DNA of 64,000 nucleotides from positions 114,114,501 to 114,178,500 of the forward strand of contig NC_091245.1 in NCBI RefSeq assembly GCF_042477335.2, read 5' to 3'. A model generated the notes under the pieces. The model did no database searches. It had not been told where the DNA came from and saw only the letters and a list, made by a program, of their open reading frames with translations. Position 1 is the stretch's first letter. The number at the start of each line of letters is the position of its first letter. The position numbers were made by a program, and so were the translations under genes. This document shows, piece after piece, positions 22,404 through 33,689 of this stretch. Origin of the DNA: Ovis canadensis (taxonomy: Eukaryota; Chordata; Mammalia; Artiodactyla; Bovidae).

Positions 22404-25400
22404 GTAAGTAAAATCTTGGAATTTGTGGTAATGGAGATATGTCGGACTTTGGGGAAAAGACCCAAAGGAAAGCAGCATGGACTAACTTCAGCTCTCAGAA
22501 GTCAAGTTCAGGTGGGATAGGGCTAGTGTAAGAAAGTTTCGCGGGCAGAACTGAATGGCTCTTTCTGAATGGTATTTTTTTCATCCTAAAAGTCCCCTTA
22601 ACTATGATGCCCTCTTTAGCTACAATCTCAACTCTTTTCTTTCTTTGCTCAGATAAATCTCTTGAACGAGTAGTCTGCATTTTTGCTTTCTCTATTTCCC
22701 CACTTGTCACTCACTCTCAATGACCATAGTTTGGCTTCCACTGGGCTCAGTTTCAGCCAGAGCACAACAAACTCTATTCAGACACTTCACACTTTTAAAA
22801 TCTTATCCTGCTGGACTTCTCTGCTGCATTGGGTACTGCTGATCACTTATTCTTCTTTGGCAATCTCTATTCCCCTGGCTGCTCTTTGTACTTCGCATAT
22901 CTCTCTTGGTCCCTTTGGTGGCTTCTCTTCTCTTTCCCTTAAAGACTGGCATTTTTTACAGTTGCCTCCTTGCCTCCTTAGTTTTTAATTTACTGAAGCG
23001 ACTTAGCAGCAGCAGCTCCTTAGTGAACTTATTTGTCTATTTAACTTTTACCACCACAAATGTATAATTAAGAGTTCTAAGTGATGCATCACACCCTAAT
23101 CATGCTTTTGAGTTTCACATTCAAACATCAAGCTTTGCACAAGACGTAGCTACCTGCGCGTTTCAAGATATCTCAGCACAATACGACCAGAGTGGAACTC
23201 ATCTATTCTCTTGGTGCCTCTCACTCCTAATTTCATCCTTCTGGTTTTTTTGACTGTACTAAGTGGCTTGAGGGATCTCAGTTCCTTAACCAGGGGTTTA
23301 ACCTGGGCCATGGCAGTGAAAGCCCAGGATCCTAGCCACTAGACCATTAGGGATGTCCCCAAATTTCATTTCTCACTGTTTTATCTCAGTTAATGGTATC
23401 CATCCAGACATCTGGGTCAAAAATTGGGAGATAACATAGATTCCTCCCTCTCCTTCATCCTCTACACATGATCAGTTATCAAGTTTGGCAAAGTCTACCT
23501 TCTAAGTTGGTCCTAGACCCGGTCTCTTTCCTGAAACATGCCTAATGGTATCTGCTAGGACAAGCCCTCACCATTTCTGTCTTGTGCTAGTCCAACGACT
23601 TCCTAACTAATCTTCACATCTCAGCCTTGTGTCCTTGAAATAAATTCTGACTCTGCAGCCAGAGTAATTTCTAAAATTCAAGTCTGCCAGCCCAAGCGCC
23701 TTATCATGGCATTCAAGGTCCACAATAACTTGGCCCTGTTTCAACCTCTTCTCTCACCCTCTGAGCCTTGCAATAAATCCCAATCTGCTTATATTTACCT
23801 GCCAAACTATTATTTATCTCCAAAGTTTTGTTCATACTGCTACTTCTGCCTGAAATGAGCCCCGTTTCCCTGTTCCTGCCATTGCTCCCTGCTCCTCTTT
23901 CACTTACAATCTTCTGCGCATCCCTAAAGACTCAGCTTAGGTGGCATCTTTACCAGGAAATCTTCCTTGAGCCCTCCTCTCTGCTTTGATGGCTGCCTGT
24001 GCAAATTCTTTCTTTTTACTTTCTTCCTCATCTGAAATAATCTTTTCATATGCCTGTGCCAGCCGCTGAACTGAGAGTTACTTGTAGGCAGGGACAATGC
24101 CTTTTTGTTTGATTTTTAAAACTATCTTATTTATCTTTGAATTCTCAGCACCCACATTTTCCCTACACAATATTTTTGTTGAATTGTTTTATTGAACACA
24201 CAGAAACAGGACTGGGTGACTGAATACCACAGCAGTGGTATTGTGGTGAGAAGTCCAGACTCAGAATCAGATGCTCTGGTTTCAAGCCACTCTTATTTAC
24301 TAGCTCTGTATCACTTGGAAAAGCCACTTTTCAGATTTCTGAACTCGGTTTTCCTATCCATACAATGAGAATAATAATACCCGTCACATAGTTTATTGAG
24401 TCAAAGTGCCTGGTAGCCTAACAACATTCTATTTTACAAAAAGAGAAGAGGCTGACTCCAGTTGAGTGAAAGTGGAGGAACTGAAAAGAGGGTAGCAGGG
24501 TGATGAAGAGGGCTGAGAGGGATCAAAAGAAAGCACCTGCTGCTGATGTAACGAGGATTAGGAAGTAGAGAGGGGCCTTGCCAAGAGAAGTTGCAAGGTC
24601 AAAGAAGAGCATCGGGACTTTGGAAGTGAAAGGGAACAAAAGCAAGTGGGACAGGAAGGGACACAGTAAAGAACTAAGAACATGTGAACGGCCATGAGCC
24701 CTGGAGAGGGAAAGAAGCATCAAGAGGGTCAAGGAGCAGTCACGGAGACGAGAGATTTACCTAGCCTGGGTCAACCACGGAACTAAGAGGTAGGGTGAGG
24801 AAATGTGGTGGAAAAGCTATAACACTAAGTTCAAACCCCCAAGCAAAGAAAGAATTGCTTCATAGCTACCAGTACAGACTCGGAGTAGAGGGTCAGGGGT
24901 AGAAGGAAAGACATAGGATGGGCTCTACCATTGCCAGGGAAAGTTCAAGGGACAGAGGACGTTAAGGTAAATGTGACTGAAAAAGGAAAACCTGAAAGGA
25001 GGAGCCAGGAAGGAGGTACTAAAAGCTAGTGGTAGATGACATGTTCAAGGATGAAGAGCAAAGTGAATCTGGGAAAATGAAAATATGGAAGAAAGCCCCC
25101 AGGAAGGTCTGAGGACCAAAGTAGATCATGTCTGGACAAGGAAGTAAAGAGAATACTGACTCTGGGCTCAGATGTACCTGACTTTCTTGCTGTACTCCTT
25201 ACTCTTTTTTTAAATTGGGGGTAAATGAATTGGCTTTTCAAAATCTGTTCATTTATTAATAAGATTTATAAAGTGGGGGTGAAATCACATGCCTAGAAAT
25301 CTTGTGAGATTAGTGAGATAAAGTGTGAACGTGCCTGGCAATGCCTGGCACATGGCAAACACTCAACAAATATTAGAATCTGATCTCCTTTCCCTCTTGT

Positions 25401-28400
25401 CCCATGTCTGTCTGCTCTGGGATCCTCTTTGTCTTTGACGTCTGGTTTCCTGCACCTGCAGCTGGATGTCATGCTGGTGAGTTCACCATTCTCTCCCCAC
25501 CCCCTTCCTCAAACCCACAGTCCTCTCACTGACTGCACCCGGGAGCCAGCGAATCAAGTAAAATGTATCCCTTTTAGAGAGCCACATGGGTCTCTTGGGG
25601 GAAAAAAAGGTTTTGATGTCTTCTTACTCTTTTAAAACGCATGATTCCCCAAGGAGAGGGAGGAACCGCTATGGAGAGCTGTTTCCTGCCCTCTTTCTCC
25701 AAGCTGCAGCATCATTTTCTGGTTCTTCTCCAACCGTGCTCTCCGCAGCTGCCAGTTTTGAGGCGCTCCAGTGTGAAGGACCAGCCAGCACCCAGCAGAG
25801 CATGTGCCACCCTGAGGATGACTTGACGGACCCAAAGGAAGTCCGCTTCCAGGTCAAAGGCTACACTTTCAGTGAACCCATCCACCTGATTGTGTCCTAC
25901 GGTGAGGCCTTAGAAAGGACTGACCAGTGCGGGCAGCTCTTTCTCCCATTTCCCAAAGCTCTCCTTTCAGCCCCACAGCCCACTCAGGAAGGTACCCCCA
26001 GGAAACTAGCCATGGGAAAGGATACCATCTGCTCCATCTCCAGCCCAAGAAGCCAGGGTACCCTCTGTGCTAGACCCTAGAGAAGCTGTCCCACACTCCC
26101 AACCAGAGGGCAGGTGGCCTGGCCCCTCGGAGAAAGACTAGAGGGCTCTATCATGGGCAGCTCTGAGGGAGCTCCCAAGGGGCAGTAGGTCACGCTCAGC
26201 TTTTGCTTTGGACCACAGACTGGCTGATCCTCCAAAGCCCAGCCAAGCCTATATTCGAAGGAGACCCTCTGGTTCTGCGCTGCCAGGCCTGGCAAGACTG
26301 GCCACTGACCCAGGTCACCTTCTACCGAGACGGTGCAGCCCTTGGCCCCCCCGGACCTAGCAAGGAAATCTCCATCACTGTGGCGCAAAAGGCCGACAGT
26401 GGGCACTACCACTGCAGCGCTGTCCTCAGGAGCCCTGGTCCCGGGAGCCCAGAGGTGGCGTCTCCTGTGGCTCTCACAGTTCACGGTAAGCACTGGAGGC
26501 AGTGTCGTCATGGTGGAGGCAGGTGGGGAAAGACAGGGGAACTACAACTGTCTTTCGCTGGAGAGGGCAAGATCACTGAAGGCCTAAGCAGTAGGTTGCT
26601 GCCAGATGCCCCAGGTGGCCTTCAGGAGGAGCAGCACCTTAGCATCGCCTTTTCAAGCCCTTCAGCTTGACTCCGAGCTCAACATGTTTCCTTCTGCTCT
26701 GTCCTACACAGTTCTGTGTTCCCCGATGTTCACTGACTGGATGTCTGGCTTCCTGTCAGATTTGCCCATCTCTAGATCTTCTCTAGCCCTGTCTATTGAA
26801 GAGAGAGACAACTTGAAAGGTTCAAATGGAACTTCTCTAAGAGAAGGCCTTCCTGATCTAGAAAGACGGGAAGGAAAGTGGGGCCGGGGTTCTTTGCTTG
26901 CTGGGGGCTCACCTGAATGTAGACTGACCTCCGCTTTCTCACCTTTCTCTCCCCCAGAACTGTTTCGAGCCCCAGTTCTCAGAGTCACACCCTCAGCTGA
27001 GCCCCAAGAGGGGAAGCCAGTGACCCTGAGCTGTCAGACCAAGCTACCCCTGCAGAGGTCAGCCGCCCGCCTCCTCTTCTCCTTCTACAAGGACGGCAGG
27101 ACAGTGCGCAGCAGGGGCCCCTCTCCAGAATTCCAGATCCCCACTGCGTCAGAGGCACATTCTGGGTCCTACTGGTGTGAAGCAGCCACTGAGGACAATC
27201 AAGTTTGGAAACAGAGCCCCAAGCTGGAGATCAGGGTGCAGGGTGAGTTTGTGTGTGTGTGTGTGTGTGTTTGTGTGTGTGATGTGTGTGAAAAAGCAGG
27301 AAGGAAGGGGATAAGACAACTGGGTCCATGAGCTAGGGTTTGGTGTAAGCAGGTTAAGAAAGGACACACAGGAGGCAAGAACAATAAGCCAGAGTTCCTG
27401 GTGGTGGAAAAAAGCACAAATAGGCAACTTCTCCCTCAGACCGTGGTGTACAACTCACCAAACCAAGACCTGAGCCAGGAGCTACTGCCCCGTAGACTTG
27501 ACACTCCCTTCATGAACTCTGGACATATGTAGGAACAGAGTTTCTAGAGTGAGGATGAAGTAGGCTGCAGTTTATATTCAATTCTAGGAATCTCCATCAA
27601 GAAGGCTGCATTTGATCTGAAATATACCCACAGGAGGTGTCCAGGGTAGGGAGGGAGCTCAAGTCATGTCATAAGGAAAATAATGGAAGGGATGGGAGAT
27701 GCTCATCTTGAAGAGGAAGTGACTCATGGGGCCAGCAGAGGCGTCCTCAAAACACTGAAGGCTGGCACAGGATGAGGAATTACACTAATGTCATGTATAT
27801 TAGTGTAGAAAGCCATGGCAACCCACTCCAGTATTCTTGCCTGGAGAATCCCCATGGACAGAGGAGGCTGGCAGGCCACAGTCCATGGGGTCACAAAGAG
27901 TCAGACACGACTGAAGAGACTTAGCGTGCATGCATGTACTACATAGGAGACTGACCTAGGACCAGTTACCTGTTGTACAACATGCGTGTTGTAAGGAATT
28001 CAATTAAAAGAGGAGGAACTGGCTATTATCCATAGCCCTTTTAATGATAAGGCCTCCCTGTGGAAGATTTTCAAGCAGAAGAAATTCAGATTTCTTCAGA
28101 CTGGAATTTGGACCACAGTCCTCAAGTTTTTGCTGCCACTGGGCTCCAAAGCTGCTTTCAGAGAATAAGAAAGATTGACCAGGAGTATGAGGGTAGGACG
28201 AGAGTCGGGCTTCACTCTTGTCTGTGTCTCCCGCCCCTGATCCAGGTCCCTCCAGCTCTGCTGCGCCCACTGCCTTGACTCCAGCTCCTCCTCAGAAAGC
28301 AGATGCTCCAGAAACTACTTCTACAAAGCCCCCTGAGCCACTGCCTCCACTTCCCACCCCTTCTGCTAAGGATCCAGACTCCTTTTCCCCTCCACAAGGC

Positions 28401-28550
28401 CCAGACCCTCATCTGTATCACCAGATGCGTGTTCTCCTCAAGCAGATACAGGATATGAGAGTTCTCCTTGGTCACCTGGTCATAGAGCTGAGGGACTTGT
28501 CTAGCCACCTGAAGCTTGAGACCACAAAGGGTCCTGCCAAACATGAATAA
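22346..28550 (+). CDS. FCRLA: FCRLA, Fc receptor-like A (complete, six coding exons)
   Basis: FCRLA is a soluble, ER-retained Fc receptor-like protein of B cells that binds immunoglobulin inside the cell; it has no transmembrane segment. Coding exons are 22346-22403, 25462-25476, 25749-25901, 26219-26485, 26958-27242 and 28246-28550. All junctions are phase 1 with GT-AG borders, giving 360 aa (355 if the 15-nt exon is skipped). Residues about 1-24 are hydrophobic. Residues 25-75 form a short Cys-containing N-terminal domain. Residues 76-164 (VLRCQAW to HYHCSA) and 165-259 (TLSCQTK to YWCEAA) are C2-type Ig domains. A Pro-rich stretch follows, then a leucine-rich helix (RVLLKQIQDMRVLLGHLVIE). 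The match to human FCRLA is extensive and collinear. The human start codon position is ACG here, so the start is placed seven codons downstream. Confidence 0.94.
23243..23360 (-). mobile_element. CHR-type SINE fragment
   Basis: It reads CTTGAGGGATCTCAGTTCC, AACCAGGGGTTTAACCTGGG, then CCACTAGACCATTAGGGATG, the complement of a tRNA-derived SINE head. Confidence 0.65.
24228..24412 (+). repeat. MIR SINE
   Basis: It shows the MIR order: TGGTTTCAAGCCACTC, TTACTAGCTCTGTATCACTT, GGTTTTCCTATCCATACAAT, GAGAATAATAATACC. It is strongly diverged, as expected for this ancient family. Confidence 0.75.
25157..25377 (+). repeat. MIR-like 3' portion
   Basis: It ends TGCCTGGCACATGGCAAACACTCAACAAATA, matching in outline the MIR 3' region. 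The 5' part is poorly preserved. Confidence 0.5.
25462..25476 (+). CDS. FCRLA: FCRLA exon 2, 15-nt symmetric mini-exon
   Basis: CTGGATGTCATGCTG lies between acceptor ACCTGCAG and donor GTGAGT. It is phase 1 at both ends, so inclusion adds five residues (AGCHA frame) and skipping keeps the frame. It stands where Fc receptor genes have their 21-nt mini-exon (seen in FCRLB at 40681-40701). Whether it is used cannot be told from DNA. Confidence 0.55.
25749..25901 (+). CDS. FCRLA: FCRLA exon 3 (N-terminal partial Ig-like domain)
   Basis: A 153-nt exon between CTCTCCGCAG and donor GTGAGG. It encodes ASFEALQCEGP through TFSEPIHLIVSY, collinear with human FCRLA. It is shorter than a full Ig domain (51 codons against 85 in FCRLB exon 3), a known FCRLA feature. 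Confidence 0.92.
26219..26485 (+). CDS. FCRLA: FCRLA exon 4 (Ig domain 2)
   Basis: 267 nt, phase 1-1. It encodes DWLILQSPAKPIFEGDPL to VALTV with the Ig cysteines in VLRCQAW and HYHCSA. The exon length equals that of FCRLB exon 4. Confidence 0.95.
26486..26957 (+). other. FCRLA: FCRLA intron 4
   Basis: 472 bp with GTAAGC donor and CTCTCCCCCAG acceptor. It is open in the + frame through much of its length, but has no family match and is spliced out in the collinear human gene. Confidence 0.85.
26958..27242 (+). CDS. FCRLA: FCRLA exon 5 (Ig domain 3)
   Basis: 285 nt, phase 1-1. It begins ELFRAPVLRV and ends LEIRVQ, with Ig cysteines in TLSCQTK and YWCEAA. The donor GTGAGT is followed at once by a GT microsatellite. 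Confidence 0.95.
27243..27292 (+). repeat. (GT)n microsatellite starting at a splice donor
   Basis: The intron begins GTGAGTTT and runs directly into interrupted GT repeats to about 27292. Length polymorphism is likely. Confidence 0.9.
27293..28245 (+). other. FCRLA: FCRLA intron 5, remainder
   Basis: Contains a partial Bov-tA (27808-27937) and otherwise unassigned sequence. It ends in CCCCTGATCCAG. Confidence 0.8.
27808..27937 (+). mobile_element. Bov-tA SINE, 5'-truncated
   Basis: It reads AAAGCCATGGCAACCCACTC through GTCAGACACGACTGAAGAGA with a GCATGCATG tail. The tRNA-like head is missing. Confidence 0.85.
28246..28550 (+). CDS. FCRLA: FCRLA exon 6 (Pro-rich tail and leucine-rich helix)
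   Basis: It opens GPSSSAAPTALTPAPPQ, continues Pro-rich, then DPHLYHQMRVLLKQIQDMRV and LLGHLVIELRDL, and stops with TAA at 28548-28550. It is collinear with the human C-terminus. No membrane anchor or cytoplasmic signalling motif follows. Confidence 0.95.
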
Positions 28551-28583
28551 ATAGTTCACCTGCTGTATTGCTTGACTACCCCC

Positions 28584-28589
28584 AATAAA
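28584..28589 (+). terminator. FCRLA: Polyadenylation signal AATAAA of FCRLA
   Basis: Canonical hexamer 34 nt after the stop, followed by a T-rich stretch. Another AATAAA overlaps the stop codon region (28546-28551). A very short 3'UTR is predicted. Confidence 0.6.
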
Positions 28590-28599
28590 TCCAGGGTTT

Positions 28600-28850
28600 T
28601 TTTCTAGTTTTCATCTTTCTGTTCTATACTCATGCATAAATGGTTTTACAGGTTGCCCAGTGTTTTGTTAGAGCAGCAGAGATAGGTGAGTATAAATAAA
28701 TTTGTACCAAGTTATACCTGGAGTTTAACTATAATTGTGTATTCTCTCTTAACATGAAGTCATATCCTGCTTGATCTAGAGAGTTGCCTTCTGTGGCCCA
28801 GACCAGAATCTGGTGAATGAAAGAGAAGCAATGAGACAGATTTAATGCAG
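28600..28850. other. Intergenic, unassigned
   Basis: No exon or named repeat seen directly downstream of FCRLA. Confidence 0.5.
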
Positions 28851-29057
28851 CAGTGTCAACCAACAGCAATCTCTCTCCATCCTAGGGGACATTTGGCAAT
28901 GTCTGGAGACATTTTTGGTTGTCACATGGTCGGGGGCGGGGGTGTGTGCTGCTGGTGTCTAGGGATGTTATTAAACATCCAATAATACACAGAACAGCCT
29001 TCCACAACAAAGGATTATCTGGTCCAAAATGGCAATAGTGCTGAGGTTGGGGAACCT
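28851..29057 (+). mobile_element. MER5A, hAT-Charlie non-autonomous DNA transposon
   Basis: Diagnostic phrases in order: GGGGACATTTGGCAATGTCT, GGAGACATTTTTGGTTGTCA, TTAAACATCCAATAATACAC, GGTCCAAAATGGCAATAGTG. Confidence 0.9.
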
Positions 29058-29372
29058 CAGCTTCACATAGGTGTTGGACTTTGAGATGAACTTTTGCCTC
29101 TTTAACTTAATTCTCTCCTGCTAGCCTTAATTCAGCAAATATTAATTACATGCTGGTATTTCTGGCCTCTGCTACATGCCCAAATTGATGCTATGTTAAA
29201 TATACCTATAAAACAGTGTTTCTGTCTATAGGGGATTTACAATTTGAGATGGAGGGATGGTAATACTCCTACCCATTAAGCAATTAAATCAGGGCATATA
29301 CAAATTCCCCACAGGATCCTACTGAATTATCATGCTTGATCACAGAAATATGTGATAAAGTGTAACACCGCT
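29058..29372. other. Intergenic, unassigned
   Basis: AT-rich, no feature recognised. Confidence 0.4.
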
Positions 29373-29565
29373 GGGCTTCCCAGGTGGTAAAGAACTTGCC
29401 TGCCAATGCAGGAGACTTGAGTTCGATCCCTGGGTCAAGAAGATCCCCTGGAGAAGGAAATGGTAACCCACTCCAGTATTCTTGCCTGGGAAATCCCATG
29501 GACAGAGGAGCCTGAAGCGTTACAGTCCATGGGCTCATGAAGAGTCAAACATGACTGAGTGACTA
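29373..29565 (+). mobile_element. Bov-tA SINE
   Basis: It begins GGGCTTCCCAGGTGGTAAAG with a small deletion in the head, has GAGTTCGATCCC, and ends AAACATGACTGAGTGACTAA. Confidence 0.9.
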
Positions 29566-29995
29566 AATGACATCAATAGCATTGCCAGAACAGCAATTAT
29601 TTGTTTAATTCATCTCTGAAATATTTTTCTTTAAAAATATACATAAATTGATTTTGGTACCATAATAATACTTTTTTCTATGCTTGGACTGCTACTGTGC
29701 ATTCTCAGCCAATGAGAGCTAGCCTGACATACTCTACAGTGACCTTTGGTCAATGAGTTAGCCCTTCATTTTATGACCTCAGCCAGGGAGGACTCTACCA
29801 TGTTATCTTAAATTATGTTGTGTTAGGTCATTCAGTGGATGGTTTTTTTCTGCTATTTATTCTGTGTGCAGTTTGGACCCACAGTGATTTACAACGATGT
29901 ATATTTGATTGCTCCAGAAATGCTGCAGGGAAACAAAGGAACAGAATCACGTTGAATGTTAAAATTCAAGTTTTCTGGTGGTTCCTGTGTTGTGC

Positions 29996-30120
29996 TTAGT
30001 TGCTGACTGACTTAGTCATGTCTGACTCTTTGCGACCCCATGGACTGTAGCCTGCCAGGCTCCTCTGTCCATGGAGATTCTGCAGGCAAGAATACTGGAG
30101 TGGGTTGCCATGCCCTCCCC
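29996..30120 (-). mobile_element. Bov-tA SINE, partial
   Basis: Complement of the Bov-tA 3' half: ACTTAGTCATGTCTGACTC, then CATGGACTGTAGCCTGCCAG, then GGAGTGGGTTGCCATGCCC. Confidence 0.85.
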
Positions 30121-31129
30121 ACTGGTGGTTCCTAGCTCCCTCTAAAATGCCAGTTTTATGGTGATTCCTATCATCTACAAGGGGAAAGATCAAGAAGCAA
30201 ATGAAAATTGGTAAAAGTCCACAAATACCACTGTAGCATGAGGGGATGGATTAACAAGTGTATGAGTGGGAGCTGCAAGAAATGATGACCAGAAATATGT
30301 CATTTGGTAGATGACCAAAGTGGAAGCTCAGGTGCCAATGGCCCACACTGAATGTACCGTCAAAGGTTCTATGTTATAGCCATTCTACATGGAATTGATT
30401 TCAACATTCATAAATGCATCCTGCAAGCCTGCACTAAATAAGGGAGTCATGTACAGATAATAAAAGCTCTCAGAGAGAAAATAAGGAAGAAATGGGTGCA
30501 GCTGGCTAAGTGTCTCTCTTCTGTACTCCTTATCCATGTGTCAATGTGGACCTTTATCATCACATTGCATTTTAATTTTTTTACTATCTTATTTCTAGTC
30601 ACTGAAAGGTGAGCTCTTTGAGGACTTCTTGAGCTCTCTGTTCCACATTGACTCATTGGTGTCTAGTTTAATGAGGCATATTTAAACTGTCAGTGAATTT
30701 TGGATCATTGAACTGAATAGGGTCAGCATAATAAGGGAAGCATTGTGAAGAAGATGAGAATTAAGCTATACCTTAAAGGATGAGTAGGACATCTAGTATC
30801 AGCAAAATGTCCAGGTTCTCCCCTAGAGGACCCAGACTAGGTCAAGAACTGGATGCCTCAGAGAGAGAAACTGCTATCATCAGGGATAAGAAAGGCAAGA
30901 ACAGAAATGAAGGAATGAGAGGGAGAGAGCTTTTACCTGTCCTCATCTGTCTGTCCAGCCTGGGGAAATTGGAAAAAGGCTGGCAAAGAGGAATTGTTAT
31001 GCTAGATTGGGTTTATGGCCTGTGCAGTGTAGGGTTCTGTAACCCAAAGAGGCCTTAATGCAGCTGCACCGGATGTTATCTCTGAAATAAACGTTAGATA
31101 CCAAGCACACCTGTTTTCTTGTAGAGTTG
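30121..31129. other. Intergenic, unassigned
   Basis: No exon, RNA gene or nameable repeat seen. The 92-codon open stretch at 30780-31058 has no recognisable family or splice context. Confidence 0.4.
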
Positions 31130-31600
31130 AATACTTGCACACTCTATAACCCAGAATTTCATGCCTGAGTATATATACTGATTAGTATATATACATGTAT
31201 ACCAGAAGATATGTACAATAGTGTTCATAAGAGCACTATTTGCAAAATCAGAACTTTGAACTCAATTCAGTTGTCCAACAGAAAAAATGGATAAGTTGTG
31301 CTATCTTCACAGAACAGAATACTATACAACAGAATAAATGAACCATAGCTACAATTCAGCAGCATAAAGAATATTAGGAATATTAATATCCAGTGAAAAA
31401 AAACAAATCCCAGAAGATACCATATGGTATGATGTCCTTTATACAAAGGAATATATTGTGTAGCCATTCATTCATACACAGGATAAAACTTTTTAAAAAG
31501 GCACAAAAATGGAAACAGCATGGTCAGGATAGTAGTTACCTCTGAGAAGCTAATGGGAGACCACTGAGGAGGACCACATAGGTAAATATAAATTATTAAT
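31130..31600 (+). mobile_element. Old L1 3' region, sense
   Basis: Decayed L1 3' phrases: GTTCATAAGAGCACTATTTGC, ATACTATACAACAGAATAAATG, GGATAGTAGTTACCTCTG. Limits are approximate. Confidence 0.6.
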
Positions 31601-32179
31601 TTAAAAAATCTTCTTGGAGTAGGAATTTAGAAATGTATATATATATTTCTCTAAATCATCTTCATATTCCTTTATGTTATCTGCTTTTGTCTTTTCTTAC
31701 AGGTAATAAGAAGCCAAGTTTATTACCTACAGTGTGAAGTAGTTCTTTATCGATCTCCAAGTAATATCAACTTGCTAAAGACTGCCCCTGGTATACTGTT
31801 AGAATTGCTGGATTTGGTAAACCTTTTTTTGTTGAACTTAAAGACATGACTATAGATGTTTCACACATTTTCCCAGCCAGACAAGACAGCTAATTTTTGT
31901 CAGTACTGAAGCACCTTCATTTAATGTGGTATTTATGTGTACAGTACTGTGCAAGGTGCTATAAGAAAAAAAATTTTTTTTAACATGAACTCTACTTTCA
32001 AAGGAGAGTTCAGTGGAAGTTTATGAAGAAAATCTGGCCTCATACAGGTTTGTAGTTGCCTTTTAAGAGACTTTTTGTATAATTGTGGATATTCTTCTTT
32101 GATGCTACATGAAAACTCAACAAGGATAGTTTCTTAAACATTGAGTTGCATTATGGAATCTGAAGCCATATCAACATGC

Positions 32180-32437
32180 ATTTCTTTCTGCTTTTGGCTG
32201 TGGTGGGTCTTTGTTGCTGCATTAGGACTTTCTCCAGTTGTGGCGAGTAGGGGCTCCTCTCTAGTTGTGGTGTATGGGCTTCTCATTGCAGTGGCTTCTC
32301 TTTGGTGCAGAGCACCAGCTCGAGGACGTGCAGGCTTAGTTGCCTTGTGGCATATGGGATTTTCCTGGACCAGGAATCAAACCCTTGTCCTCTGCCTTGG
32401 CAGATGAATTCTTAACCACTGACCGCTGGGGAAGCCC
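32180..32437 (-). mobile_element. CHR-type SINE
   Basis: It reads TTTTGGCTGTGGTGGGTCTT, GTTGTGGCGAGTAGGGGCTC, then CAGGAATCAAACCC and CTGGGGAAGCCC, the complement of a CHR element with its tRNA-like head at the right end. Confidence 0.8.
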
Positions 32438-33204
32438 TCAACAAGCATTTCTTACTCTGCTACAATAAAATTCATTGGTCCTTTTTGTACTTTAAATAGA
32501 TCTTTCATTCATGTGCTGGCAGTTGAAAATATTTGTTCACAAAGTTATAGAGGTCTTTTAAATGTTGATAGCATCTCATTATATGCAATATTTTAAAAAT
32601 CAGATTCAGTATCAACAGAAAAGTCTTTAATTACTGGGAAACTGTCAAGCTCATGATAACAAATACAAGTTTTTCTAAAGTTCTAATTTTCATTTGAGAT
32701 CTGGAATTTCACCATTGGCAATAATTACTATCAGATGTTTTCCTTGAAGTGACAGTCTCACTTTGTTCACTTTTAAGAAAATGTCTGAGAAATACCCAAG
32801 TCTGAATGACTATAATTTTTCAGTCATTTTTAAAATTAAAAATGGTATTCCAAGAAAACGGGTAGCTGGTTCAACTCAGAACTCAGTTGTGTAAGAGCTT
32901 TCCCTGAAGACAGTCATTGTATTTCAGTATGGAACAGAAGTGCACACTTCCTATTTCAGCCCACAAAATATTTAAGAGATGTGCACTTTGACCTCAAAAT
33001 GTAACAAAATTAATTTTAAAATGATGTCATCAAGGTTTTGTTCTGTTTTCTTACTGTGAGCACACAACATAATGGTGAAAAATACAGTTTGGTGCCACTG
33101 CCTTCAACTATGCTTCAGATCTAACAGTTTTATCCCCCACTGCTTTGCGCCATCGATGCAAGTGTCAGCCTAATGAAACAGGCCAGAAACCTCTTAGTAG
33201 GGGG
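32438..33204. other. Intergenic, possibly a decayed DNA transposon or retrocopy
   Basis: AT-rich sequence without frame. It looks repeat-derived, but I cannot name the family. Confidence 0.3.
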
Positions 33205-33397
33205 TGAAGCTGGTGGTAAAGAACCCACCTGACAATGCAGGAGATGTAAGAGACGTGCATTTGATCCCCTGGAGGAGGAAATGGCAACCCACTCCCGCAT
33301 TCTTGCCTGGAGAATCCCACCCACAGAGGAGCCTGGTGGGCTACACAGTCCATGGGGTCACAAAGAATTGGACATGGCTGAAGTGACTCAGCACACA
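33205..33397 (+). mobile_element. Bov-tA SINE, head-truncated
   Basis: It runs from AAGCTGGTGGTAAAGAACCC through GATCCCCTGGAGGAGGAAAT to TTGGACATGGCTGAAGTGAC. Confidence 0.88.
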
Positions 33398-33689
33398 AAC
33401 ATAATTTTGACTTTGCAGATCCCTTAAAGGGTCATTGGAACCCCCAGGTATCTCTAGACCAAACTGAGAATTACTGAATTAGATCATTCTTAAGGCCCAG
33501 CCTGACATTACCCTAAAAAATCTCAATATTTATGCATTTCTGAAGAGAAGAACCCATTTACTTTTCGATTCCTTAATCAGTTCTCTAGGTATAATAAAAT
33601 AATTTTGATCTCAACCTCAGCTCAGTCATTTTAATGCTTCTAATTGGACACGTTTTAAGAGTCTAAGTTGGTTATACTGCATGTTTCTT

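Larger units (their letters stand above)
22404..25461 (+). other. FCRLA: FCRLA intron 1 with old SINEs
   Basis: A 3.06-kb intron with GTAAGT donor and CACCTGCAG acceptor. It holds an antisense CHR-type SINE fragment (23243-23360) and two MIR pieces (about 24228-24412 and 25157-25377). The remainder is unassigned. Confidence 0.8.

Noticed and set aside
26606-27331. 241-codon open frame as an uninterrupted FCRLA exon
   Set aside because: It runs through intron 4 and the intron 5 donor. Splice sites and collinearity with human FCRLA define 26958-27242 as the exon.
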